Positions 48,248 through 57,636 of a stretch of 64,000 nt of DNA are shown here, in pieces. Source of the DNA: Sinorhizobium sp. 8-89 (lineage in GTDB: Bacteria > Pseudomonadota > Alphaproteobacteria > Rhizobiales > Rhizobiaceae). Position numbers and translations under genes: made by a program. The stretch's first letter is position 1. Every line of letters begins with the position of its first letter. The notes beneath the pieces are model-generated. The model worked only from the letters and a program-made list of their open reading frames with translations. It was not told the origin of the DNA and did no database searches. The DNA lies in assembly GCF_030124325.1 (NCBI RefSeq), contig NZ_JASKLR010000002.1:149070-213069 (forward strand), read 5' to 3'.

Positions 48248-49245
48248 TGCGCAAGGGACCGAACAACCTGATTACGGATGTCGCCGGCCTGCTGGTCGGC
48301 AATGCCGAGGACCACCGGCTGAAGTCCGGTGTCACCGTCGTGCTTTGCGAGCAGCCGGCAACGGCCGCGGTCCAGGTCCTGGGCGGTGCTCCGGGAACAC
48401 GGGAGACGGACCTTCTTGCGCCGGAAAACACTGTTCAGACGGTGGACGCCGTCGTGCTTTCGGGCGGTTCGGCCTTCGGTCTGGACGCCGCCTCCGGCGT
48501 ACAGGCCGCCCTTCGGGAGATGGGACGCGGCTTCGAGGTCGGTCCCCATCGCATTCCGATCGTACCGGCGGCAATTCTCTTTGATCTCATCAACGGCTGC
48601 GACAAGGATTGGGGACGCTTTTCGCCCTATCGCGACCTCGGCTACGACGCCGCGCGGGCTGCCGGTGTAGCATTTCTGACCGGGACGGCCGGTGCCGGCA
48701 CGGGCGCACGCACGGCCACCTTCAAAGGCGGCCTCGGCTCGGCATCGACGCTGCTGGCCAATGGCATCACGATCGGCGCACTCGTCGCCGTCAATGCGCT
48801 CGGCTCGGCGACAATCGGCAATACGCGCCATTTCTGGGCGGCCCCCTTCGAACTGGATGACGAGTTCGGCGGTCTTGGTTACCCCACTCCTCTGCCGGAG
48901 GATGCGGCCCTTGCACGCTTCAAGTTCCGTGAAAGGCAATCGGCCGCTGCGAACACCACGATCGCCGTCATTGCCACCGATGCGATCCTCAGCAAGGCGG
49001 AGGCGAAACGGCTGGCTATCGCCGCCCATGACGGTTTTTCCCGCGCGTTATGGCCGGCCCACACACCGCTTGATGGCGACCTGGTCTTCGCGCTCGCGAC
49101 TGGCGCAAGCGGCAAGGCGCCCCTGCTTGAGGATTTCATCGATCTCAGCGCGGCCGCCGCCTCGACGATGGCGCGTGCGATCGCACGCGGTGTCCACGAT
49201 GCGGTTGCGGCCGAGAACGACCTGATGCCGTCCTGGGCGCAATAG
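48247..49245 (+). CDS. P1 (S58, DmpA-like) family peptidase
   Basis: 332-aa N-terminal-nucleophile hydrolase. Hallmarks: NLITDVAGLLVGNAED, SGGSAFGLDAASGVQ, and the self-cleavage region TGTAGAGTGARTATFKGGLG followed by S-A-S, where the nucleophile is generated. The family includes D-aminopeptidase and endotype 6-aminohexanoate oligomer hydrolase relatives; the natural substrate is unknown. ATG 48247 overlaps the previous stop (TGATG). Coupling with a peptide or amino-acid-binding protein suggests a peptide-related role. Confidence 0.9.
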   Translation: MRKGPNNLITDVAGLLVGNAEDHRLKSGVTVVLCEQPATAAVQVLGGAPGTRETDLLAPENTVQTVDAVVLSGGSAFGLDAASGVQAALREMGRGFEVGPHRIPIVPAAILFDLINGCDKDWGRFSPYRDLGYDAARAAGVAFLTGTAGAGTGARTATFKGGLGSASTLLANGITIGALVAVNALGSATIGNTRHFWAAPFELDDEFGGLGYPTPLPEDAALARFKFRERQSAAANTTIAVIATDAILSKAEAKRLAIAAHDGFSRALWPAHTPLDGDLVFALATGASGKAPLLEDFIDLSAAAASTMARAIARGVHDAVAAENDLMPSWAQ

Positions 49246-49306
49246 AGCGGGAATGAGGAAAAGTGTGCGCGGTTTTCCGCCCGCGACCCAAAATCATCGC
49301 GATCTA
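49244..49306. repeat. GGAAAAGTGTG hairpin repeat, copy E
   Basis: gagcgggaatgaggaaaagt, gtgcgcggttttccgcccgc, then aaaatcatcgcgatcta. It starts at the peptidase stop codon. It shares its core with copies A-D. Confidence 0.65.
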
Positions 49307-49388
49307 GGCGCCGAGTCGCAAGGCTTCGTGTGAGATGTTGTTTGCGCACCGCCGGGATGCTATGGCGCGGGAAACATCGGAGCCTGTC

Positions 49389-50066
49389 ATGACCCATCCC
49401 ATTCGCATAGCCCCGTCGATCCTGGCATCCAACTTCTCGAAGCTCGGCCAGGAGGTTCGCGACGTCGTCGATGCCGGCGCCGACTGGATTCATCTCGACG
49501 TCATGGACGGCCATTTCGTGCCGAACATCACCTTCGGCCCGGACGTGATCAAGTCACTGCGTCCCCATACGGATGCGACGTTCGATTGTCATCTGATGAT
49601 TTCACCTGCCGACCCTTATCTCGAAGCCTTCGCCAAGGCCGGTTGCGATATTCTGACGGTTCACGCGGAGGCTGGGCCCCACCTGCACCGCTCGCTGCAG
49701 GCGGTGAAGTCGCTCGGCAAAAAGGCCGGCGTTTCGCTCAATCCGGCGACCCCGGAAAGCGCCATCGAATATGTGCTGGATACGGTCGATCTGATTCTGG
49801 TGATGACGGTCAATCCAGGATTCGGTGGACAGAAATTCATCCACGCCACCGAAGAGAAAATCCGCCGGATCAAGGCAATGGTCGGCAAGCGGCCGATCGA
49901 GATCGAGGTTGATGGCGGCATCACGCCGGAGACCGCTGCGCTGCCTGTCAAGGCCGGTGCCAACGCGCTGGTTGCCGGCTCGGCCGTCTTCAAGGGCGAT
50001 TCCGTCGAAACCTATCGCGCCGCCATCGAGGCGATCCGCAAATCAGCGGAGCAGGCACTCGGATGA
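49389..50066 (+). CDS. rpe: Ribulose-phosphate 3-epimerase
   Basis: 225-aa TIM-barrel enzyme interconverting ribulose-5-phosphate and xylulose-5-phosphate. Motifs: [51 protein letters not shown] and [11 protein letters not shown], with all metal ligands. ATG 49389 (MTHPIRI) has CGGAG upstream; a start at 49335 is unlikely. It overlaps the next gene by 4 bp and leads a probable rpe-DUF2259-membrane protein-purB unit. Confidence 0.96.
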   Translation: MTHPIRIAPSILASNFSKLGQEVRDVVDAGADWIHLDVMDGHFVPNITFGPDVIKSLRPHTDATFDCHLMISPADPYLEAFAKAGCDILTVHAEAGPHLHRSLQAVKSLGKKAGVSLNPATPESAIEYVLDTVDLILVMTVNPGFGGQKFIHATEEKIRRIKAMVGKRPIEIEVDGGITPETAALPVKAGANALVAGSAVFKGDSVETYRAAIEAIRKSAEQALG

Positions 50067-50806
50067 GCACGCGGGCGGTAATCCTCGGTACGCTTCTGGC
50101 AACCGCGACGATTGCCGGCGCTGACGCGCGCGCTGGCGACTATGCTGCCTTGCAGCCGATCGGATTTTCATCCGACGGCAATGTCTTCGCCTTCGAGGAA
50201 TACGGCGTACAGGACGGTTCCGGCTTTCCCTATTCGACGATCTACGTGCTCGATACGCGCAACGACACCTTTCTCCCCGGTGCACCTGTCCGCGCCGTGA
50301 TCGAGAAAGACGGTGGCGCCCTGCATGAAGCGCGCCGCGAGGCCCATCACCGTGCGGCACCGCTGATAGACGCTTACCGTCTGGCCGATGCCCCAGGGAT
50401 CTTCGCCGCTTACAATCCTGTAACCGAAGGAAGCAGCGCGGCGCATACGCTGAACTACGATGCCTTCCCAGCCGACGAGCCATTCCGCAAGACCTATACG
50501 TTGAAGCTCGAGGAGAAGAGCTTCGAACCGCAAGGTGTGTGCAGCAGCTTCTTGAAGGAGGTCAAAGGCTTTCGCCTGACGATGACGGAGAAGGCCGGGA
50601 AACCTGCAACGGACGTCTTGCAGGAGGACGCACGCATCCCGGAAAGTCGCCGCTGCCCGACGGGTTATCGCATCGGTGGCGTCGTGACCCGCGTCAACGA
50701 TGACGGATCCGAAGTCCACGTGGTGATGGTCCTGGTCAAATCGCTCGGTTTCGAGGGGTCGACCGATGGCCGCTGGATTGCGTTGCCGGTCCGGCTTCCC
50801 AAATGA
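50063..50806 (+). CDS. DUF2259 family secreted protein
   Basis: 247-aa protein with a signal peptide ([24 protein letters not shown]) and a periplasmic DUF2259 domain ([38 protein letters not shown]). Two cysteines in the second half ([15 protein letters not shown]) may form a disulfide. Function unknown. It overlaps rpe and the following membrane-protein gene by 4 bp each, so all are translated together. Confidence 0.83.
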   Translation: MSTRAVILGTLLATATIAGADARAGDYAALQPIGFSSDGNVFAFEEYGVQDGSGFPYSTIYVLDTRNDTFLPGAPVRAVIEKDGGALHEARREAHHRAAPLIDAYRLADAPGIFAAYNPVTEGSSAAHTLNYDAFPADEPFRKTYTLKLEEKSFEPQGVCSSFLKEVKGFRLTMTEKAGKPATDVLQEDARIPESRRCPTGYRIGGVVTRVNDDGSEVHVVMVLVKSLGFEGSTDGRWIALPVRLPK

Positions 50807-51363
50807 CGAGCGAGGAGCGAGCCGCCCGATCGCCAGCGCTCTTTTCGGATGTCGTACTGTCGAAAGGATCGCGATTCGTGCGCTCCCTTCCCAAACCGCG
50901 GGAAGTGTTGATCGGTGCTCCGGGGTGGGCCTTGGCAATGGCGATGTCTGCGTGGTTGGCGCTTTGGCTGCGCGGAACCGAGGCGGCCTTCCACCTCATG
51001 GACATCCTCTCGCTTTATGCGCTCGGCGGCTTGCTGGCTTGGCCGCTTTCGCTGTTTGCGGCACGTTTCTCGGCACACGGGCGGGCGGTCGAGACCCGTT
51101 TTGCGGCCTTTCTTCTGTGCCTTATCGCGGGCACGGTTGGCACGACGGCGTGCCTCTTCGCATTCGACTATCGGATATTCTACGCGCAGTGGCATGCGGA
51201 CACTGGAACGCGCATCTGGCTCTTTCAGTTCCTGTTCACGTCGCTTGCCGCTCTCTACCAGTTTCTGGTCCTGGGTGTTCGGCTCTACCTGCCGCTCGGT
51301 ATTGTCGCTCTTGTTGCTGCCAGCCCTTGGCTTGCGCGATCGGATGTGCGCCAACGGCGTTGA
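50803..51363 (+). CDS. Hypothetical membrane protein (186 aa)
   Basis: 186-aa protein with about four membrane helices (about 40-57, 66-86, 102-122 and 145-175) and a polar, basic N-terminus. I recognise no family. It overlaps the DUF2259 gene by 4 bp and lies 64 bp before purB, so it is probably part of the rpe-purB transcript. Confidence 0.75.
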   Translation: MTSEERAARSPALFSDVVLSKGSRFVRSLPKPREVLIGAPGWALAMAMSAWLALWLRGTEAAFHLMDILSLYALGGLLAWPLSLFAARFSAHGRAVETRFAAFLLCLIAGTVGTTACLFAFDYRIFYAQWHADTGTRIWLFQFLFTSLAALYQFLVLGVRLYLPLGIVALVAASPWLARSDVRQRR

Positions 51364-51427
51364 GCTTGATCGCCATCTTTGATAGAGGCACAGCCATCCT
51401 CCACTGTCGAACGAAAGCTTGAAGCCC

Positions 51428-52729
51428 ATGATCCCCCGTTACTCCCGGCCGGAAATGGTGGCCATCTGGTCGCCGGAAACGAAATTCCGCATCTGGTTCG
51501 AGATCGAGGCGCATGCCTGCGATGCGCTCGCCGAAATCGGCGTCATCCCCAAGGATGCGGCGAAGACGATCTGGGAAAAGGGCGGCGCGGCAACTTTCGA
51601 TGTTGCCCGTATCGATGAGATCGAGGCGGTCACGAAGCATGACGTCATCGCTTTTCTCACCCATCTTGCGGAATTCGTCGGGCCGGATAGCCGCTTCGTC
51701 CACCAGGGCATGACCTCGTCAGACGTTCTCGACACCTGCTTCAACGTGCAGCTCGTTCGCGCGACGGACCTCCTGCTCGCTGACCTCGACAAGCTGCTCG
51801 AAGCCCTGAAGCGCCGTGCTTTCGAGCACAAGGATACGATCACCATCGGCCGTTCGCACGGGATCCACGCCGAGCCCACCACCTTCGGCATCAAGCTGGC
51901 GCTTGCCTATGCGGAATTCGATCGCTGCAAGCAGCGCCTTCTTGCCGCACGCGAAGAAGTTGCGACCGGCGCCATCTCCGGTGCTGTGGGCACCTTTGCC
52001 AATATCGATCCACGGGTCGAGGAGCATGTCGCAAAGGCGCTCGGCCTGAAGCCGGAACCGGTCTCGACGCAGGTGATCCCGCGCGACCGCCACGCCATGT
52101 ATTTCGCGACGCTCGGCGTCATCGCCTCCTCGATCGAGCGTCTTGCGACGGAAATCCGCCATCTCCAGCGCACCGAGGTGCTGGAAGCCGAGGAATATTT
52201 CTCCCCGGGCCAGAAGGGCTCCTCGGCCATGCCGCACAAGCGCAATCCGGTGCTGACGGAAAACCTCACCGGTCTCGCCCGCATGGTCCGCGCCTTCGTG
52301 GTGCCGGCCATGGAAAACGTGGCGCTCTGGCATGAACGCGATATCTCGCACTCCTCGGTCGAACGCATGATCGGGCCGGACGCAACCGTCACGCTCGATT
52401 TCGCCTTGGCGAGGCTGACCAGCGTGATCGACAAGTTGCTCGTCTATCCCGAGAACATGATGAAGAACTTGAACAAGTTCCGCGGCCTTGTTCACTCGCA
52501 GCGCGTGCTGCTCGCGCTTACCCAGGCCGGCGTTTCGCGCGAGGATGCCTATCGGCTCGTTCAGCGCAATGCCATGAAGGTCTGGGAACAGGGCAAGGAC
52601 TTCCTCGAGGAGTTGCTGGCCGATTCGGAAGTCCGTGCCGCGCTTTCCGAAGAGGCAATCCGCGAGAAATTCGACCTCGGTTACCATACCAAGCACGTCG
52701 ACACGATCTTTAAACGCGTCTTTGGCTGA
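51428..52729 (+). CDS. purB: Adenylosuccinate lyase
   Basis: 433-aa lyase acting twice in purine synthesis (SAICAR to AICAR, and adenylosuccinate to AMP). Motifs: MIPRYSRPEMVAIWSPE, HEKH-like FVHQGMTSSDVLDT, GRSHGIHAEPTT with the catalytic His, and the flexible signature loop GSSAMPHKRNPVLTENL. ATG 51428. It is followed by a RIME-like repeat. Other purine genes lie 5-12 kb downstream. Confidence 0.97.
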   Translation: MIPRYSRPEMVAIWSPETKFRIWFEIEAHACDALAEIGVIPKDAAKTIWEKGGAATFDVARIDEIEAVTKHDVIAFLTHLAEFVGPDSRFVHQGMTSSDVLDTCFNVQLVRATDLLLADLDKLLEALKRRAFEHKDTITIGRSHGIHAEPTTFGIKLALAYAEFDRCKQRLLAAREEVATGAISGAVGTFANIDPRVEEHVAKALGLKPEPVSTQVIPRDRHAMYFATLGVIASSIERLATEIRHLQRTEVLEAEEYFSPGQKGSSAMPHKRNPVLTENLTGLARMVRAFVVPAMENVALWHERDISHSSVERMIGPDATVTLDFALARLTSVIDKLLVYPENMMKNLNKFRGLVHSQRVLLALTQAGVSREDAYRLVQRNAMKVWEQGKDFLEELLADSEVRAALSEEAIREKFDLGYHTKHVDTIFKRVFG

Positions 52730-52737
52730 TGCGGCGA

Positions 52738-52812
52738 CAGCGCCGCGCGTCTTATCAGGCGCGCAAAGGACGCTGTAGCACTTTGAACTGCTGCATGTCT
52801 TATCATGCAGCA
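52738..52812. repeat. RIME-like repeat, partial copy 7
   Basis: Contains cagcgccgcgcgtcttatca, ggcgcgcaaaggacgctgta, gcactttgaactgctgcatg; the second palindrome is truncated to tcttatcatgcagcag. It lies 8 bp after the purB stop. Confidence 0.8.
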
Positions 52813-52967
52813 GCAGCTTGGCCCGTCGTACACACGGTGACGTTGCCACGTGAAAAATAACGCCCGCATGTGATGCATTTTGTTCGAGTGCGGGCGATAT
52901 TTTAGCAAGTTGTTCAGAAGTAGTGTGCAAGCCTCGACACCTGTCTAATCAGGTTTTCGAGGAAGCC

Positions 52968-53276
52968 ATGACTTACAGGGACAGTGTTCAGCGCACATCA
53001 CCGCGCACACAGACGAAAATAACCGGCAAAGTTACCTGCAAATTCGGGTCGAGCAACGGGATCGTCAGAGATCTTTCCGACGAGGGTATCTGCTTCCAGC
53101 TCCTCTTCGACATCGGCGCGCAAACCGGGCAGGAAGTCACGATCCAGAGTGAGGAGCTTGGCTTTCTCACCGGCATAGTTCGCTGGTATCGCGGCGACAA
53201 GATCGGCATCAAACTCAAGCTCTCGTCGAACACCGCGGCGCAGATCTCGTCCTACTATAAATTCTTCCGTCAATAA
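52968..53276 (+). CDS. PilZ-domain protein (c-di-GMP receptor)
   Basis: 102-aa single-domain PilZ protein. The (D/N)xSxxG motif is D35-L-S-D-E-G40; the upstream basic segment (QRTSPRTQTK) stands in for the RxxxR motif but is not a perfect match, so c-di-GMP binding is likely, not certain. The C-terminal strand GIVRWYRGDKIGIKL is typical. ATG 52968 follows GAGGAAG. It is a single gene. Confidence 0.82.
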   Translation: MTYRDSVQRTSPRTQTKITGKVTCKFGSSNGIVRDLSDEGICFQLLFDIGAQTGQEVTIQSEELGFLTGIVRWYRGDKIGIKLKLSSNTAAQISSYYKFFRQ

Positions 53277-53323
53277 CAGCCGCCGTTTCGGGCCGGCGCT
53301 CGATGAACTCACGCAACGACAAT

Positions 53324-53357
53324 CGCGGTGATCTTGGATCGATGCAAGATCACCGCG
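53324..53357. terminator. 13-bp perfect hairpin between convergent PilZ and DUF2189 genes
   Basis: cgcggtgatcttg and caagatcaccgcg pair perfectly around an 8-base loop (gatcgatg). It lies between two stop codons of convergent genes. The T-run is poor (ttgttgg), so it may work with Rho or as an mRNA 3' stabiliser. Confidence 0.65.
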
Positions 53358-53376
53358 TTGTTGGCGATCGTGCCGT

Positions 53377-54192
53377 TCAGGCTTGGCGGCCGGTCGTGTC
53401 CGGTTCCACCAGTTTCCGATAGAGATGCCACGTGGCGTGGCCGAAAATCGGCATGATGACCGCCAAGCCGACGAAGACAGGGATCGAGCCGATCACCAGG
53501 CCGGCTGCAATGATGAGACCCCAGCAGGCGATCGGTAGCGGATTGGTGAGCGTCGCCCGGATCGAGGTCTCGACGGCGGCGACGGCGCCGACGTCGCGGT
53601 CAAGCAGCAAGGGGAATGAAACCACGCTGATCGAGAGCACGACGACGGCGAAGACGAAGCCGACGGCGTTGCCGATAAGAATGAGGTTCCAGCCCTCTTC
53701 CGTGCCGATAATGCTGTTCCAGAAGGCGGAAATCGAAGCTGGCGGCACGGTTCCGAAAATCATCTCATAAAGCGCCTGAGCGACCAGAAGCCAGGCAATG
53801 AAGATCACGAACAGCACGGCGGCGACCGCCAGAATCGAAGGCAGCGCCGGCGACCGGTGCAGCCGCAAAGCATGCGGCCATGAGGAGTCCATGCCCAATT
53901 CGCGGCGCCGGCTGATCTCGTAGAGGCCGATTGCCGCGACAGGACCGATGAGGGCGAAGCCGGAAGCAAGCGGATAGAGCAGCGGCAGCATGTTTGCGCC
54001 CGCGCTCCAGGTTATCAGTACTGCACCGGCGATCGGGTATATCAAGCACAAGAAAACATAATGCGACGGCTTCTCGCGAAAATCATTCAGGCCGAGACGC
54101 AACGCATCGAACACATCCGCAATGCCAATCTTTCGTATACTGGGATGCGAGACGCTCGCATTCGCCCCCGACAGGACATGGAAGGTTGTCAT
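53377..54192 (-). CDS. DUF2189 family membrane protein
   Basis: 271-aa inner-membrane protein with about six helices. Family blocks: DVFDALRLGLNDFREKPSHY near the N-terminus, PLASGFALIGPVAAIGLYEI and the C-terminal PIFGHATWHLYRKLVE. Function unknown; sometimes annotated as cytochrome c oxidase subunit I-like, without good support. It starts at ATG 54192, divergent from the RBBP9-like hydrolase. Confidence 0.85.
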   Translation of the reverse strand: MTTFHVLSGANASVSHPSIRKIGIADVFDALRLGLNDFREKPSHYVFLCLIYPIAGAVLITWSAGANMLPLLYPLASGFALIGPVAAIGLYEISRRRELGMDSSWPHALRLHRSPALPSILAVAAVLFVIFIAWLLVAQALYEMIFGTVPPASISAFWNSIIGTEEGWNLILIGNAVGFVFAVVVLSISVVSFPLLLDRDVGAVAAVETSIRATLTNPLPIACWGLIIAAGLVIGSIPVFVGLAVIMPIFGHATWHLYRKLVEPDTTGRQA

Positions 54193-54350
54193 GGCTCACA
54201 CTCCTCAACGAACCAGAGCGGCCACGGACCCGCAACAACGGCGAAACTAGCCGCTGTCAACCGCGACCGACATTTCGATTATACAGAAAATGAAGCCTCT
54301 GTCGCCTGCGCCTTGACTTCGGCGCTTTTCACCTCCAAATCGCGGCAATT

Positions 54351-54905
54351 ATGAAGGTTTCAGAAGCTGACATCCTGATCGTTCCGGGCTACACCAACTC
54401 CGGCCCCACCCATTGGCAAAGCCGCTGGGAGCGAAAGCTTTCGACGGCGCGCCGCGTGGAGCAGGCGGAGTGGTCGAAGCCTGTGCGCGAGGACTGGGTG
54501 GCGCGGATGGTCGAGGCAGTCAATGCCACAAAAAAGCCGGTGGTCATCGTCGCGCACTCCCTAGGCATCGCCACGGCGATCCACGCCCTGCCGCATTGCG
54601 CGAAGAAGATCGCGGGCGCCTTCCTGGTCGCGCCGCCGGACGTCGCCAATCCCAAGATCCGCCCGAAGCATCTGATGACTTTCGGTCCCTACCCGCGCGA
54701 CCCGCTGCCCTTCCCGTCGCTGATGGTGGCAAGCCGCAACGATCCCTTCGGGTCCTATGAACACGCCGGAGACATCGCCAACGCCTGGGGCTCGCTCCTG
54801 CTCGATGCCGGCGAAGCCGGGCATATCAATGCCGAATCCGGCCACGGCCCGTGGCCCGAGGGCACGATGGTCTTTGCCCAGTTCCTTAGCCGGCTGCAGC
54901 CATAA
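54351..54905 (+). CDS. RBBP9/YdeN family alpha/beta hydrolase
   Basis: 184-aa small hydrolase. The N-terminal LIVPGYTNSGPTHWQSRWER holds the oxyanion region, the nucleophile Ser lies in VAHSLGIATA, and the C-terminal HINAESGHGPWPEG carries the catalytic His. The family acts as serine esterases or peptidases with unknown substrates. ATG 54351. Confidence 0.9.
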   Translation: MKVSEADILIVPGYTNSGPTHWQSRWERKLSTARRVEQAEWSKPVREDWVARMVEAVNATKKPVVIVAHSLGIATAIHALPHCAKKIAGAFLVAPPDVANPKIRPKHLMTFGPYPRDPLPFPSLMVASRNDPFGSYEHAGDIANAWGSLLLDAGEAGHINAESGHGPWPEGTMVFAQFLSRLQP

Positions 54906-54990
54906 GCGGCATGGGCACCGCGCGCAGCATTAATCCGAATTTCATTGCTGCGCATCATTATCGGCTGGCAACTCTCAGGATCCGGGATAA

Positions 54991-57537
54991 GTGACCGAAC
55001 CGCGGGAACCAATCGATACCGGCAGTGGGCCGACGACACACGACAGCTTGGCACCGGTCGCAATAGATCAATTGCCGGCGGGCGTCATTCTTGTTGATAG
55101 GGGCGATGTGATACGCGCCGCCAATGCAGCCGCGCTCCGGATGCTTGGGCGGACCGCCGAAGAACTTGCCGGCGCACCAGTTGCCGCGTTTGTTCATGGC
55201 GAAGATCTTCCAGCCGTCGTGCACGTGGAGGAGACGCAGCAATCGAAAGATCCGGCGGTCGTCCGGTTTCTCGGTGCGCCCGGCACGCTTTCCATGCTCG
55301 TCTCACGGGCCCCTCTGCCTGCCGCGCGAGGAGCCGACGCCAAGACGTTGCTGGCGATGCTCCCGGTTGACAGCCTGGTTTCGGAAATCGCCAGTCTGCG
55401 CAAAGACGAAACGCGCTGGAAATATGCCCTCGACAGCGCATTGGAAGGTGTCTGGGATCACGACTTCCAAACCGGCAATCTGTTCTATTCTTCGACCTGG
55501 CGACGTCTGCGGGGTTTGACGGATGACGCGGAGGTCGATGGCACGCTGGAAAAATGGATTGAAAACGTCCATCCGGATGACCGTGCGCACGTTCTAGCCT
55601 GCATCGAACGCCAGGATTCGGGTGAGGCCCGGTTCAACACATTCCAGTATCGCGAGCGCCACGCGGACGGGCGCTGGATCTGGATCGAAAGCCGGGGCGC
55701 GTCGGTCGCTTACGACTCCGACGGCAAGCCGTGCCGCATCATCGGCACCGATACCGATATTACGGCGCGCAAGGAGGCGGAGGCCCGCCTCGAGGAAGTT
55801 TCGCGTCGCCTGCAACTGGCGCTCGATATTTCGAGGATCGGCGTCTTCGAGCACAATCTGGATACCGGCGTTTCGCACTGGGACGAAGCCATGCTCAGCA
55901 TGTATGGCCTTGAGCCCACCGGCGAAGCGCCCTCGTCTGCCGGTTGGGAGAGCTTTCTGCATCCGGAGGACAAGGCCGCCGCAATCGAGCGCGTCAATGA
56001 CGCGATTGCCAGCGGTACGCCTTTCACCAACGCATTCCGCATCATGAGGCCCGACGGAGTCGTTCGGCACATCCGCTCAAACGCCGCTTTCCACACCGAC
56101 CTGGATGGCGCGAGGAGGCTCGTCGGCGCCAATTGGGACGTTACCGACGACATCGCCCTGCAGGAGGAGCTGAGGCGCGCAAAATCCTTCGCCGAGGCGC
56201 GCAATTGCGAACTGGAAGCTGCCCGCGTCAGCATCGAGTACAACGCGCTTCACGATCATCTGACGGACTTGCCGAACCGCCGCTATCTCGATCGGATCCT
56301 GACGGAAGCGCGCGTCGTCAACGCCATTCTTCATATCGACCTGGATCGCTTCAAGCAAATCAACGATACACTCGGTCATCAGGCCGGCGACGCAATGCTC
56401 GTTCATGCAGCAACCTTGCTGAGGTCACATGCCGAGAAAGACGATTTCATCGCGCGTATCGGTGGCGACGAATTCGTCATCGTGTGTCGCAGCGGCCGGG
56501 ATACAACACAGCTCGCAGAGCTTGCCGGGCGCATCATCCAGGCTTTCCGCCGTCCCGTCCCTTACGCCGGTCAATTGTGCCGCCTTGGCGCAAGCATCGG
56601 CGTCTCACTGGACGAAGCCAGGCTGACCGACCCCAGGCAGCTCCTGATGGACGCCGACATCGCGCTTTATCGCGCCAAGAGCCTTGGTCGAGACCGGTTC
56701 GAGCTCTTTTCCGACGAGATGCAGAACCAGATCCTGACTGCAAAGCGGATCGGAGACGAGCTCCGCGAAGCCCTCGAAAAAAAGCAGTTCGTTCCCTACT
56801 ACCAACCCCAGTTCGACGCCCGCACTCTGGAGATCACGGGCGTCGAAACCCTGGTGCGCTGGGACCATCCGGAACGCGGGCTCTTGGCGCCCGTGCAATT
56901 CCTGAAGGTCGCGGAAGATATCAATCTTCTCGCCGCAATAGACCGGATGGTCGTCGAAATGGCCTATGCCGACTTCCGCGCCTGGCAGCGGCAGGGGCTC
57001 GCCGTTCCCAAGATTTCGGTCAATATTTCCTCGCGCCGCTTGCGCGACCCTCAGCTCGTGTCCGACCTGCGGGAGATGAACATCCCCCGTGGCGTCATGT
57101 CGGTCGAATTGCTCGAATCGATCTTTCTCGACGAGTTCGAGGATGAAGTTGCAGAAACGATCGCCGCTCTCAATGACCTCGGCATAGATATCGAGATCGA
57201 TGATTTTGGTACCGGCCATGCTTCGATCATCGGGCTTCTCAAGCTCAACCCGGCGCGTCTGAAGATCGACCGTGCCCTGGTGGGGCCGATCCCGGAAAGC
57301 AGCAAACAGCAAAAGCTGGTGCGCGCCATTATCGACATCGGCCATTCATTGAATATCAAAGTCGTCGCCGAAGGCGTCGAAACCTGGGCCCACGCCGCGC
57401 TTCTCGCCGATCTCGGCTGCGATTTCCTGCAAGGCTATGTGCTGGCGAAGCCAATGAGCCGGCACGATTTCGAGACGTTTGCCAGAGGTGGTTTTAACAT
57501 GCCGCGCGGCTTTTCAGATTCGCGCAGGATGCGGTGA
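54991..57537 (+). CDS. PAS-PAS-PAS-GGDEF-EAL c-di-GMP signalling protein
   Basis: 848-aa cytosolic protein without membrane segments. PAS-like modules lie at about 20-130, 145-265 and 270-395. The GGDEF domain has an intact active site at 491-495 (IGGDEF). The EAL domain has E-T-L (619-621) in place of EAL, a variant seen in active enzymes, with NISSRR, ELLES, DDFGTG, LKIDR, EGVET and FLQGY all conserved, so both synthesis and breakdown of c-di-GMP are possible. GTG 54991 follows AGGATCCGGGA. The last ~11 codons (PRGFSDSRRMR) coincide with the arm of a RIME-like repeat. Confidence 0.92.
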   Translation: MTEPREPIDTGSGPTTHDSLAPVAIDQLPAGVILVDRGDVIRAANAAALRMLGRTAEELAGAPVAAFVHGEDLPAVVHVEETQQSKDPAVVRFLGAPGTLSMLVSRAPLPAARGADAKTLLAMLPVDSLVSEIASLRKDETRWKYALDSALEGVWDHDFQTGNLFYSSTWRRLRGLTDDAEVDGTLEKWIENVHPDDRAHVLACIERQDSGEARFNTFQYRERHADGRWIWIESRGASVAYDSDGKPCRIIGTDTDITARKEAEARLEEVSRRLQLALDISRIGVFEHNLDTGVSHWDEAMLSMYGLEPTGEAPSSAGWESFLHPEDKAAAIERVNDAIASGTPFTNAFRIMRPDGVVRHIRSNAAFHTDLDGARRLVGANWDVTDDIALQEELRRAKSFAEARNCELEAARVSIEYNALHDHLTDLPNRRYLDRILTEARVVNAILHIDLDRFKQINDTLGHQAGDAMLVHAATLLRSHAEKDDFIARIGGDEFVIVCRSGRDTTQLAELAGRIIQAFRRPVPYAGQLCRLGASIGVSLDEARLTDPRQLLMDADIALYRAKSLGRDRFELFSDEMQNQILTAKRIGDELREALEKKQFVPYYQPQFDARTLEITGVETLVRWDHPERGLLAPVQFLKVAEDINLLAAIDRMVVEMAYADFRAWQRQGLAVPKISVNISSRRLRDPQLVSDLREMNIPRGVMSVELLESIFLDEFEDEVAETIAALNDLGIDIEIDDFGTGHASIIGLLKLNPARLKIDRALVGPIPESSKQQKLVRAIIDIGHSLNIKVVAEGVETWAHAALLADLGCDFLQGYVLAKPMSRHDFETFARGGFNMPRGFSDSRRMR

Positions 57538-57570
57538 CGCAGTACTTTGAAGTACTGTATGTACAGGCCG
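57503..57570. repeat. RIME-like repeat, copy 8, overlapping a gene's 3' end
   Basis: ccgcgcggcttttcagattc, gcgcaggatgcggtgacgca, gtactttgaagtactgtatg aligns with the gccgcgcgtctttt...agcactttgaattgctgcatg arm of the family. Its first part codes for the last residues and stop of the GGDEF-EAL gene. Confidence 0.7.
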
Positions 57571-57583
57571 TAGCATAAAAAAT

Positions 57584-57609
57584 GCCGCCCGATTTTGATC
57601 TCGGGCGGC
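57584..57609 (-). terminator. Terminator of the ATPase zeta gene
   Basis: Stem gccgcccga / tcgggcggc with an 8-base loop (ttttgatc); on the minus strand it is followed by a T-rich run (from ataaaaaat on the plus strand). It serves the leftward gene at 57637. Confidence 0.8.
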
Positions 57610-57636
57610 GTCGGGGCTCTTTCGCGGACGGCGAGA

